From the NCBI GenBank assembly GCA_000231825.2, contig JH720339.1:115890-179889 (forward strand): 64,000 nt of DNA, read 5' to 3'. The notes beneath the pieces were generated by a model, which had not been told where the DNA came from, did not search any database, and saw only the letters and a list, made by a program, of their open reading frames with translations. The translations under genes were made by a program, and so were the position numbers. This DNA is from Tetrahymena elliotti 4EA. Lineage: Eukaryota > Ciliophora > Oligohymenophorea > Hymenostomatida > Tetrahymenidae. Below, piece after piece: positions 42,962-55,500 of this stretch; within the stretch, counting starts at the first letter, position 1; every line of letters begins with the position of its first letter.

Positions 42962-45454
42962 ATATCTGAGTATATAAAAATAAAAATGTAAAGATAAAAT
43001 ATAGGTTGTTGTTTCAGAATGTGCCAATCAAGGGATTGTGTTTGAATTTGTTTTTTATTAATTGATTGATTTATTAGAGAGCAGGAAGTAGCTAATAATT
43101 ATTTATCAAATTAGTTGAGATTTTTAAATTTTTTTGATCTTAATAAAGAATTTGATCGATTTTCTTTTGTTTTTTGGTTTTATTATTTTAATAATTTAAA
43201 TATTCATTATTTTTTAATTTTAGTACCTTCCTTCTTATTTTTTTCTATTGATGCAGTCCTTAAGCGCGGACATAAATTTATCGTCAATTGAATTATTAAT
43301 AAAAAAATTTCTTGTTATCTTTTAATGGGAAACAGTAATTTTTAGCCTGAAATAAATTCTCTTCAATTAAATTAAATTACAGCAATTAAAAAGGAAAGAA
43401 GTTCGCCAAATAAATAAATTTTAGGCATTTTTCTATTTATTTTGATAATTTTGCATCAACAAGGCGAAAGCTCTTTTTACAATATTTACCAAAATTTAAA
43501 TATTTCCTGTCTAAATTAATAAAAAAATCTAATTTACTAATTTGTTTACTCATCATCAAATTTATTTTAACCTGAAATACTATGACAAATTTATTGTTGA
43601 AAAAATATAATTATAAAAAATGTACATGTGTTGGTTGCACTTTAATCAACAAAAGCAGATTAACTTACAATTTTTTAAATATATGTAGATAGGAAAGAGA
43701 TTGATTACTCTAAATAGTGTGAAGTCAATAAAAGATTGCACTTATAAATTGATTGATAGTTTAGAAAGATAATAATTTCAAAACCATTTAATTTAGTAAT
43801 AATTAAAGCAAAAATATGTTTATTTTTTTTATTAAGAGGTGTTTTCTCTCATTGTTACTTATTTAAAACAAATAGACAGACAAAAAGAAGAAAAAAGTAT
43901 TAATAATTAATTACTAGCAAATAATATTTCATAATTTACCTGAATTTTTTAATATGTAAAAATTACAAATAATATCAATAACTTTTAGACTTTTATTACA
44001 AACACGATCCTTGCTGTAGTGTTTTTTCTATTTTATGAGCTATTTATATTTTTTCTATTTCTTCCTTAGTTTTTTTACATCTAACATTTCAAAAGATAAT
44101 AAAAATATATGCACTATCTTAATAGTATTAGAGTAAATAAGATATAAGTATCTAACTTATTTAGAGGCTTATCTATATAATTTTAAATGTACTAACGTAG
44201 ATTTTCTAAATTTAATGATCAAATTTTTTCGTTTGTTAAAGATAGGTAACTGAATAGATTTTGCTGGCTAGTATTAATTTTAAGAATAAATGAAAGGTTT
44301 TTTTATTCTTCTTCATCATCAAAAAATCTGATTTAAGCAAAAACCTTTTGCAGAATTTATTCTTTGAATTATCAAAAATGTAAGCTAAGGTTTTTTTTGT
44401 TATAATGCTTAAAAATTGAATGAATGAGAGTAACTTATATTTTCTTGTCAAAAATGTTTAATCAGAAGTTTGATCACCCACAGGTTTATTTGAATCTAAC
44501 TCTCACCTGATTAAATTAAATAAAAAATTCTATCAAAAACTATCTTTTAATTAAATTAGATTACTAACTCAAATAGCTTCAAGGAAAATACAAAGATTTA
44601 AAAGAGATGAATCCAAATAGAAGGAATACCACTTTGAATCCTCTACTAAATGATAAAATATCATTTACACTAGAAATTATTTGCTTCAAGATTTTAAATC
44701 TTTCTAAATTTGATCTATTTACCATATTATTTTATCTGTGATTTAATCATAAAATTAAAGAAAAAAATTAACTGAACCAACAAATTTTATTCACTAGATA
44801 TATTTAAAATGAACAAAAAAATTCATTTTTGTTTAAATTATTTTCTCATCTTTGTCACTCTAAAATAAATTATATTCTTTGAGATTATTAATTCTTTCAT
44901 AAATCAAAATTAATTAAATAAGAATTACTTTTAAATAGAAGAATTTCTGATAACTTCAGATTTTAAAAATAAATTACATCTGCCACTCTGGTTTATTACA
45001 GCTATTGATTATTTAATATTCAAACTAAAAAATAAAAATCTATTTTTTAATTTGGAAAAAAAAACATCTTTAACTTGAAAAATTTTCACTTAAAATCTTT
45101 AAGTTTTTTATTTTTTAGAAAGACTTTTTAAAAATTTATAAATTTGTTAGTAAATGCTAATAATTATGATTTTGAATTTTTCAATTTATTTAAAAATAAA
45201 TAATCCATCCTTTGAAATATCTTTTTTTTTTGACATATTATAATAAATTATTTCTAAATAAGGCTTTTTTTTGTTTGAGTTATTAAAATGGAAATAAAAT
45301 TAATATTATAATAAGGATTATTTGGGATAATTAATTTAAAAAAATAATTTTGTTGAAGCTTGTATTGATTACTCTTTAATAAATCATTCAAATCATTTTT
45401 ATGATTTAAATTCATACATACATATCCACAAAAACAAATTAAAATAAAATAAAT
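42962..45454. other. Long gene-poor AT-rich tract
   Basis: 2.5 kb between divergent starts. Several frames stay open because TGA is the only stop, but translations are Lys/Asn/Phe/Leu-rich and unconvincing. A small hairpin-like GTCC...GGAC element near 43255-43275 (cttaagcgcg) is the only GC-rich spot. Confidence 0.45.
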
Positions 45455-46075
45455 ATGCTTTAAAATTGTAAATTACATACAAATTTTGATATATCCATTA
45501 TTTGCATTGATCCAAATTGTGAGCAAGGATTTAGATTCAGCTGCTTAAAATGTTTGAGATAATTTCATAGAACTCATAAGCATTTGCTTTTAGAAAATAT
45601 TTTAAAATTTGAATAAAATCAAGAAGAACATGATAGATAAAATGACTAATGCTATCTGCCAAAACAAAAATAATAAAATAAGATTTAAACAACAGAAAAT
45701 CCAAAACTAAAGTAAATTTTAGATCTCAAACAATCATATCTTAAGTAGGTAGAGGTTATATCTACACTATTTTAGAATATAACAGAGGAGGTATCAGAAA
45801 AAAATGGATAAGTAGAATATTAAATTATGAGATTAATATAAAGACGACACTCTTAAAAAGAGGAATTATAGAGTGAAGATTCAAATTACTAGGTAGCAAA
45901 ATTAATAGCTATTTAAAATAGTAATGAATATGATGAAAATGATTTTATCATAGATAAAAAAATGATCAATTTTAAAACACAATTAGAAAAATAAATTGAG
46001 AATATGCTTACAGATATTGTCTAATATAATTTTAACTTTTCAAAAGAAAAAGATTAGTAGATTAACAACATATGA
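45455..46075 (+). CDS. B-box-like zinc-finger protein, short (206 aa)
   Basis: An intronless frame of 207 codons. The N-terminus holds a Cys/His cluster of a type frequent in ciliates: NCKLHTNF, ICIDPNCEQGFRFSCLKC, then FHRTHKHL. The ligands Cys5, His8, Cys17, Cys22, Cys30, Cys33, His38, His41 and His43 would suit a B-box-type Zn2+ site. A helical, Glu/Gln/Lys-rich region follows, probably a coiled coil. Many ciliate relatives are longer and carry repeats or a beta-propeller after the coiled coil, so this may be a shortened member. The same frame continues for about 30 coding-like residues beyond the TGA at 46073-46075 (EYLRFKNNKERGDLN), which hints at a truncated gene. The function is unknown. 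Confidence 0.72.
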
Positions 46076-46899
46076 CACTTCTAAGTTACATTTAAAATGG
46101 TAAAGGAATATCTCAGATTTAAGAACAACAAAGAACGTGGTGATTTAAATACAACATTTTAATAAGTGAAATATAATTTAGTAAAATATTTTATTGAATT
46201 CTACTCTCCCCTTCATATTAATGTATATTACTTCATTTATCTTTAGTCTTATTTATTTGTTTAATAGTAGAAACTTTTGTATTAAAGTTATTAAATTAAT
46301 TATTCTTAATGTATTTATTTACAATTTGTATCTCTAATTAATTACTAAAAATAGTCACTCATTTTCTATAGTACAATTTTTTAACCAATAATTAAATTTA
46401 AAAAAATTAAACTGTCATATTGTACTATAAGATAAATTTTAAGTTATGTAACATAATTTATTCAAAAAAAATATACATAACTTTATTTTTGAAAACATTT
46501 AGGATATTTTTTATTAAAATATTGGATTTGACTTTGTTTGGGTCATATTTATTAAAAATTAAACATTTTAATGTGAGTAGAAATGTTATTAAAATTTAAT
46601 AGAACTGTATTATTTATCAAAAATAAATCAAGAAATTATTAAAAAATTATCAAAGAAGAATAGATTCATAGAATATTATTTAAGAATTAAATATTTAAAT
46701 CATGTTAACTTTACATACTCTTAATGATCAAACATATTTCAATTTTTAACTTTATACATTATAGACTTATCTAAGTAGTAGTTTAATTGTTAACTTAATC
46801 ATAAATTAATTTTTCTTGTTTTTAATTATCTCTTTTTTTAATAGTAGGAGTATTTTTTTTATAAACCCTTTTGCTAATTTCACTAAAGAAGTGAAAAAT
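46076..46899. other. AT-rich spacer with coding-like start
   Basis: The first ~90 nt continue the upstream frame in coding style after its TGA (see the finding). The rest is AT-rich with no feature seen and presumably includes the promoter of the channel gene. Confidence 0.5.
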
Positions 46900-49800
46900 A
46901 TGACAGACAATTATAGAGTTGACTCCTCTTAAAATAGTGCATTAAATCACTCATAATTATATTCAAATCAATTGAGTATTACTGATGATATAGAGAACAA
47001 AAGATCATAGCAATATTCTATAGATAATAGAGATTATCATGATTTGTATATGAAAAGAGATAGTATGGCAGATAATAATTGTTTTGAAGAAAATGATTTA
47101 TCTAATAATAACCAAAACAATAAATCCCTAAGTAACTCAGTGTATAAGAGTTAAAATAGGATGAGTCAAGAACTTAAAATTGACCTCAGTTTTAACTCCC
47201 CAATCATAGCAGCAGCTAAAAATCCTTATATGATTAAAGCTTTGTAAAAATTATCAAAAAGAGATTCTACTAAAATGCAATCTCCAATTTCCGTTGCTAC
47301 TAAATCAGGCATAAGAGTTATCAAAAATAGAAATGGGAGCTTATTAATAGAAAACGAATAAACCCCTAAAAGAAATAATGGAGATAACTATGAGAGTTTT
47401 TTCAAATTCATGGTAGCATCTGGCTAGGAATCTCAAGATTATAATATAAACAATAGCTAATAGAATTAGACAAGAGAAAACTAAACCCAATTCGATTTTA
47501 CAATTTAAGGTGGGGAAGATAACATTAAACAGGATAATGATGAGGGTTATGATTAACAACAATAAGAAAAAAATTACTTGTAGTAGTAAAGCATTAATGT
47601 TCTTAGAAAAGAAGGTACTATGATTCAAAGATAAGCTTAAAAAGAAATAAAAATTAAAAAAATTCTTTCAAATTTTAATAAGTTAAATAATATAAAGAAA
47701 TTTGTCAAAAAGATGACTAGTCTTTCACCTTAATATAATTATAGGAGATTAAAAGATTTCCATTTTGAAGTAATTGGAGATGTTGTATAAGTCATAACAT
47801 CTAAAGTTTTCAATGATAGGTTTAAATTATCATCTTTTATATTAAAACCTAATGAGTTATTCTCAATAGTATGGGAAGTATTTGAAATATTCTTTATTTT
47901 CTTTCATGTTATTGCATTTGGGTTTCGATTTGGTTTCGATATTTAACTGGATTATTTTGCGAATATATTTTCAATTTGCTTCTTTCTTCTTGATTTGATA
48001 ATAATCATTAATACAGGATACTATCAAGGAGTAGAAATAGTTACTACTAGAACGAAAATCATTAAATATAATTTATTTAATATATCTATGATTTTATTGT
48101 CCTTAATTGCTTTGCTTGTTCATGATTGGGGGCCTCTAGAAATTCTTTTCATCTTTAGAATTAAATGGCTTTATAGATCATACAAACACTTTGAGTAGAA
48201 TTTTTAGCTTAAACAGAAACACCCTGTGAGCGAAACACTTTTAAGACTATTTATAATTATTATTTTATTAGCTCATTATAATGCTTGTGGTTATTTTTAC
48301 TTCAGTTAGAATTTTAATAGCTCAGACTAAACTTGGCTTTCATTTTACAATTTATAAAATTAAGATTGGTAGATATAGTATATAACAGCACTTTACTTTT
48401 CCTTTATTACCATGGTAACTGTTGGTTATGGTGATATAGTTCCCAAGACCTTAAATGAAAGAATTTATGTTATATTTTTTGTTCTGATATCTGCTATAAC
48501 ATTTGCATATGTTGTAAATACTATAGGTGCTTTATTTTAGGAACTCTCTCGGTAAGAAGGAAAGTATGATCAGAAGAAATTTGAAATAGTTAACTATATG
48601 GAAGAAAGGAAAATATCAAAATCCATTTAAATTTCTGTTGTTAAATTTTTAGAGTTTACAATTAAATAAGAAAAAGAGCTTTAGTATTCTTTATCAGGTG
48701 AGAATTTTCTTTAGTCAATACCCTAAAAACTCCGTTAGCAAGTAAATTAAAAAAATATGTTTTAAAGATTAACTTAAAAAAATTAGGTGTATTAAGAGTA
48801 TTATGGAAGAATACTGCAAGAAATCAAACTATTTAGCATGAACTTCTCCAAAGATTTTCTACAACAACTCTCAGTGCTTATGAAAGAAAAAACTTATGGT
48901 CCTGGAGAAGAAATTTTTAAATAAGGGGAAAAAAATAGCAATTTCTTTTTTATTAACAAAGGATAGATAGAATTAGAAATTGAAGCTTAGGGTAAGAACA
49001 ATATTTCATTGGGTTTTCTTAAGGTAATAAATTATTTTAAAGTAAGCTACAAATTATAAATAATTTCAATTTAATTATTTAGAAAGGAGATTCATTTAAT
49101 CATTAAGGGCTTTTCATAGATAAAATACATGAGGTAACAGCAAGGTGTAAATCAATAACTCAAATCATTTATCTAAATCAAGAAGATTTTCAGAGAATAC
49201 TCAAACAAAATAAAGATGAATATGTAATTTATTATCAATTTAATTTGATTTTAACAAATTTGTAAGTAAAATGGATATTTGAGTAAATAATCATTTAATT
49301 GATTTTATTATTTTAAGATTTAAGATGGAAAGTATTTAGTATTCATTTACAATATTCTATTTAGAATTAATTAATTTATCTTAAATATTTAGGAAAAATT
49401 TTGTATGATAAAAGACAAATACTTTTAAGAAAATATAACTTTAGGTGAGCAATGCTTGTCTTGTGAAAATTTCAATCATTCAGTACTAAAATGTAACTTA
49501 ATAAAATACGTGCCTAACAAATTTAATTTAATAGCTAAAGAATAATATAGCATACCTGTTGTAGTTAGAGGTAAAAATAAGAGATTTATTGATAAAAAAT
49601 AGAATTCGCTAGCTAACAACCAAGAAGTTAAGTAAGCACTTAGACTGCTTAGAATATAACTCACTTATATGATTATGGGAGATAAATTAGGTACGTTTTA
49701 GGAATTAATAGGAAAGAATTTTACTGACCAATAATTTTACAGATATTTTCCTTAGCTATAAATGAATTCTGATAAATATATAGAAATTAATTCAATGGAG

Positions 49801-50898
49801 GATTTAAAACATTCCTATGAAGATTTAGATGATGAATCCTTAATTTTTTTTAATCCTCAAGTTGTTTCTGCATTAAACGATTAAACAAACTAAGATAATA
49901 ATATGCTTCTCAAAGTCACTAAAAATCCAAATAATGATTTTTAGCGCTTCTCATCATTATAAAACTAGTAAGTAAATGAAAAAGAAGAGTTTAATGCCTC
50001 CCCATTAAGGAGAAATTACATGACAAAAAATTTTTCTAAAACTTCAGATGAAGACAATAGTTATGAAGCAGAAGATAGTTACAGTAGAAAAAATACTTCA
50101 AATATTGATTCAATAAGCTAGCATGAAAAAGTAGAAAAGTGTCTGATAAAAATGACAAGTCTAAAAGCGAATCCAAAAGATACTGGTCAAAATTCTTAGC
50201 AGCAGCAATAGTAAAAGTAATAAATAAATAGAAGGATATCAATTATGGTATCTAACCCTAATATGATGTAATAGTAGCAGCAATCTTTTAATACTTTAGT
50301 AAATTCAAATTAAGAAATTCACATTCCAAATAACGATGTCTTACATATGCAATAAAGTAATAATAATATGATGGCACTTTTACAAATTGTTAATTAACTT
50401 TAATTGATGATACATAATTCTCAAAATTTAACTTAAAATATCCAGACATAATAAAATTAAAACATATTATTGAACAACTAAATAAAAAAAAATAATGCAA
50501 GTTCAATGACTTAGATAAAAATAGAGCCAGATAAAGAAAAGAACCAAACAGTACATAAATAACCCTAGTTTCTGCACAGCTTTAACTTTATACCTCAAGA
50601 TTAATAACAAAACCTATAAAACAATCATTTAAATAATTAATTTCTTTATAATTTAACTCATTAGATATCTAATAATTTTAATAATTCTGTTAATCAAGCT
50701 CACACCTATGGTTTAACAGAAAAAATGGAAAGGTTTTAGTAGATGCAAGATTTCGATTTAATGAAGGAATACAAGTATTATTTTCCATTTATGAATTTTT
50801 CCCAAACTATTTCAAATTTCAACCAATACTAAGATATTAAATTTAAAAAATAAATTATGTAGGCTATTAAAAAAAAATAAACCCTTTTTAAAAATTGA
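46900..50898 (+). CDS. Six-TM K+ channel with CNBD-like domain (EAG/HCN/CNG superfamily, 1,241 aa)
   Basis: Four exons (46900-48741, 48787-49023, 49083-49223, 49393-50898) join in phase. Residues 1-250 form a polar cytosolic N-terminus. Segments S1-S6 lie at about 319-545, with the pore helix and selectivity filter TMVTVGYGDIVPK (about 504-516), diagnostic for K+ selectivity. S4 is weak: basic residues in FRIKWLYRSYKHF instead of a regular Arg ladder. A C-linker and CNBD-like fold follow at about 600-735 (YGPGEEIFKQGE, FFFINKGQIELEI, LGFLKKGDSFN). The cassette reads HEVTARC where PRxATV is usual, so cNMP binding is doubtful. After FCMIKDKY comes CLSCENFNHSVLKC, a CCHC zinc-knuckle-like motif. 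The tail is ~450 residues of Gln/Asn-rich sequence. It acts in the plasma or ciliary membrane, likely setting membrane potential for ciliary beating (inferred). Confidence 0.93.
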
Positions 50899-51417
50899 TG
50901 ATTAAAAATCTTCAAAAGACAAATATTTCTAAGTAAAAAATACAAAGGAATATAATAAATAATACTTTGTAGAGATATTTCAATTTCTAATTAATTCAAT
51001 TTCAATTGAAAAATAAAGTTAATTTTTAATAAAGTTTATTATTTATTGTGTAAGACTTATATTATTTATAGAACAATCTTATTGATTAAAAAATAAAGGT
51101 TTTATCTTTTGGAAAATATTTTTTTTTGTTTTGTTTTTGGTTAATTTAAGCAGGATTTTCAACTATAAACAAAGATTTTCTATAAATTATCTAAAAAAAA
51201 TAGCACACCCTCACAAAATAATGAATTTTCAAATTTGTTTTGATAATCAATTATTAGAGAGGTATTAATAAGAAAATTGATTAATATTTTTAATTAAATT
51301 AGATCAATTTCTAGATTGAAATATTCAAAAATCAATCTCTAAATCTATCAAAATATATAATAATTATTATTCTCATTATTATAAAAAATTTAATTAATAA
51401 AGTAGAAAGAAACAAAA
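50899..51417. other. AT-rich intergenic spacer
   Basis: 519 nt between co-oriented genes; I saw only A/T tracts. The sequence just before the next start (aacaaaaATG) fits the A-rich start context usual in Tetrahymena. Confidence 0.6.
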
Positions 51418-51794
51418 ATGAAGAAAGATTTAAAATCAGAAAAAGTTTACACAACTTTCCAAGACTTCTACCCCTTTTACTTATCCTAGCATTCTAATAT
51501 TACTAATAGACGTTTACACTACATTGGAACTACTATAAGCTTGATTCTTACAATTATTCTTATCTTCTTAGGTAATTATAAGTATATTCCACTAACTTTC
51601 GTTTAAGGATATGCATTTGCTTGGGTTGGTCATTTCTTCTTTGAAAAAAACAAAGTAAAATAATTATTTGCTTAAATGATATAATAAACAATCTAAATAT
51701 AATATAGCCTGCTACCTTCAAATATCCAATTTTTTCTTTTATGGGAGACATAAAAATGTGGTTCTAAATTTCTACAAAATAAATAAAGTGGTGA
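51418..51794 (+). CDS. DUF962 / Mpo1-like small membrane protein (107 aa)
   Basis: Two exons (51418-51654, 51708-51794) around a 53-nt intron give 107 residues. The match to DUF962 is strong over the full length: FYPFYLSQHSNITNRRLHYI, two hydrophobic segments, YAFAWVGHFFFEKNKPATF, then YPIFSFMGDIKMW. The length and the ending at GDxxMW match the compact bacterial form of the family (about 100-110 aa) rather than the longer fungal Mpo1 (about 170 aa). Yeast Mpo1 is an ER Fe2+-dependent dioxygenase that shortens 2-hydroxy fatty acids by alpha-oxidation. The conserved His residues in LHYIG and GHFFF are retained here, so the same activity is possible but inferred. It converges on the piggyBac-like gene. 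Confidence 0.92.
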
Positions 51795-52507
51795 TTAAGA
51801 GCGAACAATCATAAAAAAACAAAAAGAGAGAATAAGGCATCTTTGAGCTACTTCTTAACTTTAAAAAACAGATTTTTTATTTACTATGTATTTAAATTTG
51901 TATATTTTTGAATTAATTAATAGTAGAATTCAATTCAATTAATGTATATTATTTCCTTTTGATTACAAATATGTTTAATATATAAAAGCATGATATTTAT
52001 TGATATTCTGATTTTAAGCAAAATCTAAAAAAAAATCAAATCTTTTTATGTTGTCAATTAACAATTTTTTTGATTTCATACACATGTGAAATATCTTTTC
52101 TAAATACTTCAATTAAATATAGCAAGCATTCTTTAGGTTTTCACATCTTGTTTGTTAAAATCACTATCTGATGATATTAACAAATATAAAAAAATACACA
52201 CAGTGTTCATCAATAATTTCTATTTTTTTAGCTCCTCATTTATTACCACAAAATTTTTTTGATTTTTGATTATTATGTAATAATTATCACTAAAACATCA
52301 GTAAAAAAGTAAAATTAATTAAATTGGCATAAAAAAGAAAATCCTTCCTACTAACAACTCAAAAGAGATAGAATGAAAAAAATCATTTTATCATAAATTC
52401 CCCTAAAAATCAAAATTAAAAAATAAATTGTTGATTTAAGTAAATATAATATTCCAGGAATAAAAGTACTATACAGTTTATATAAATTATAAGATATTTT
52501 AAATTTT
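51795..52507. other. AT-rich convergent spacer
   Basis: 713 nt between two 3' ends. I saw no gene or repeat. Confidence 0.6.
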
Positions 52508-55500
52508 TCATTTATTAGTTAATTCTGAGGTATTTAATGCCTTTATTATCATTCTTACCTTTTGCTTAGCTTCTTAATTAGCTTTATCATTTTTGTTTCC
52601 TTATTATGCATTGTTTGATGTTTCTATTTACCTCAAGCTTTGGTTATCTTTATCAATACTTTGCAATCCGTTCTGTACTTCTTCCATATTCTGAATAGTA
52701 CCTTTTTATAATTTAATAATTCCTTAAAGGGAATTTTCAGGTCTTTCAATAGAAGTACTCTTTAATTTTTGTTAACTTGAAATCATTTTTCCTTTTGTTT
52801 CTGAAGAAAGGTTAGATTAGATATCAGTAACTGAGCTGTTATTTTTATCTTTATCATATTTCTTACTCAAGGAATGCTGAGAGTTGATTCTTATACTAGT
52901 TTCTAAATCTAAATTGTTCAAAATTTTGTTATTTTAGTTTTCTTATATTGAATTCTGAATAGACTGTTAGGATTAGGAAAGTTGCTTTACTTACTAAGCT
53001 TAAATTTTATCCTAAATTAATAGTGCATTATCATCTTCCTCCTCTTCAAATTAGTATTTTTTCTTTTCTACTAATACATTTTCTTTCAAATTATTTTTAT
53101 CTTTAGATTGATTTAAAGCTGAAAAAGAAGCTGTATGGCTATCACCTAAAGTTGGAGTTGCTTATATTCCAAACGATTATTGCAAAGTAAAAGGTGTTTC
53201 TTTTTTTGTTTCTTATGAAAAAAATTTTTAAGATTTAATAAAAAATGCAAAAAAATAATTATTACTAAGTTCTGGTAAAGTCTGATTTTTTTTAGTATTT
53301 TGGCTTGCTTCTTAATTCATTAAATCATCTTCTTATTCAAATTCGAATACTTGCTTTTTAGATTGATGGTTGTGTGTCTTCTTTGATATAACTTCTGGCT
53401 ATTTATGACTGTGAGAATTTATTTCTTATTACTTTTAATGAGAAGCTAGTTTTTAATTTCTTTCAAGTTTGTTTGCTAAGCTTTTCTAGGTAGTGTCACT
53501 CTCAAAGAGAATTTCTCTCACTTTTGGATTTTAGAATATTTATTAAGCATTCTTGCGGTCTTATTCTTTGAATCTACGATCTTCCTCTTCTTCCATTTCT
53601 GTATTATACCATGGGATTTTACTCTATCTCTTTTTTTTCTCTTAGTTAATTTGCTTATGTTCTCCTTTATCTTTTGAATCTAATGTCTTATGGCTTGTTT
53701 AGCCTTCGATATCAGATAAACTTCCTTTAGATCTTAGTTGTGTAAAATCTCTTACCTTAAGAGGACCACATGATTTTTCATTTCCTGAAGTTTAATTTTT
53801 ATCATCATCTCTTATTTGGTTAAATGTATCCTTTGTTGATAGCTGAGCTTCCTATGAGTTCTTATCTAGATTATTAGAACTTACTGTTTTTTTCTTTTAA
53901 TAAACATTAATAATCTCATCAGCTAATGAACTATTTTCATGGTTAAAAGAGCGAATATTTTTAGAAGAATTAAACTAGCTATCGTGTTCCTTAGCTAACT
54001 ACTATATAGTTTTAAAAGTTTAGCTTTCATTATTTTTCTTTCTATGTGAAAAAACATTAAATGATGATCCAGCATCTAAATTTTTTGGAAAAATAAATAA
54101 TTTTGTTCTTAAATAAATAAATTACCTGATTTGAACCCATCATCATGTTAGTAATTAGAAAAGTTTTTAGATTTTATACTTGAAACAGCCTCTATTTTTT
54201 TATTTAAAATTATTTTAGTTGGTTGAAAAGTAATAAATAATTAAAATAGGTTTTACCACTCTAATAACCATCCAATCGTCTTATAGAAGATGACCTAAAT
54301 GAACTTTGATCTCTATTAGAGTCAAATGGACGAAATCCAAGTTTACTTTTAAATCCTCCACTGCTTTCTGTAGCACTTTCATAAGGTTTATCGTATTAGT
54401 TTTTCTTCTTAGAAACATCCACAGATGAGAATTACTAATTGAGTAATTTAGCTGGCAACTCATTATGTTTCTGTAAACAGTTAGAATTTCCACAAAATCC
54501 AATTATTTATTTTTTCTTTTCGCTACATTAGATGCAATAATTTTTGGTCTTTGTGTGGCATACAATACACTCTTATTTCTTGCCTCCTTAGATTTCTTCC
54601 CAAAAATGAACTCTAAAATCCTTAGAAGTAGATATTTTTTCAACACATATTTTATGCTAAAGTTCTCTGTGAGCTTAGTACGATTAAAGAAATTACTTCT
54701 TAAGGTCTTTTATAATTTACTCTTTGGTTATCTTAGAATCATTATTTATATATTAATACAAAGAATGAGTGTTTTTGACTATAACATCCAACACACGTAA
54801 GAACACTAATTAATCCCACTTAACTCCCTCTACATCTCTAGAATTAATATCTTTATAATCAAGAACAACTCCTTTCTCAGAATAAATTTATTGCTTTTTT
54901 TTATTTTAAAAATTTTTTTCATTTATTTTATGAATTAAAATTAATTTATTTCAAATTAAAAAATTACCATTTTAGGATTGGCTAAATCTTTTGTATCTTC
55001 AAGACCCAAAAAATTTGATATAAATGCATATTTGTGAGAAAAAGAGTATGGTGTTATAACTGCTTACACTTCTCTTTCATAAATAAAGAAAAAATTTTTG
55101 AATAGCTTATTTTCAGATATCATTTTTAATTATTTGGATGTGAATTAGATATTTTCTATATGAGATTTCGTTACAACTCCAATATTCTGGTTTCTCAAAC
55201 TACGTAAAATATCAGCATCAAAAAGTTAATTCTAAATAACAACTTTATGGCCTTTTCCTTTGTAACTATCAAGCACATTAGCTTAGACTCTCATTAGTTT
55301 CTATATATAATCTTAAGATTTTTTCAAATCTGGAGTGCTTTTATCAAATTAGATATCAACAATAAATGAATGATTAAAGTCATATAATCTGAATTCATCC
55401 AAATAGTACTATGAATTACTTTTAAAGTAATTACCCTCAATAGTTTTATGCAGTAATTATAGATATTCTTTGGGCTAAACGAGCTGTTTTAATCTTTAGT

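Noticed and set aside
44236..44451. Minus-strand reading frame of about 70 codons
   Set aside because: Lys/Phe/Leu-rich composition expected from AT-rich spacer; no domain, intron or neighbour support, and with TGA as only stop such frames arise by chance.
47344..47628. Hydrophobic minus-strand frame resembling a membrane protein
   Set aside because: It is antisense to the polar Gln/Asn-rich N-terminus of the K+ channel; hydrophobicity results from complementing AAN/CAA codons.
54555..54800. Plus-strand frame rich in Phe/Leu/Tyr
   Set aside because: It is antisense to the piggyBac-like core and zinc-finger exon.
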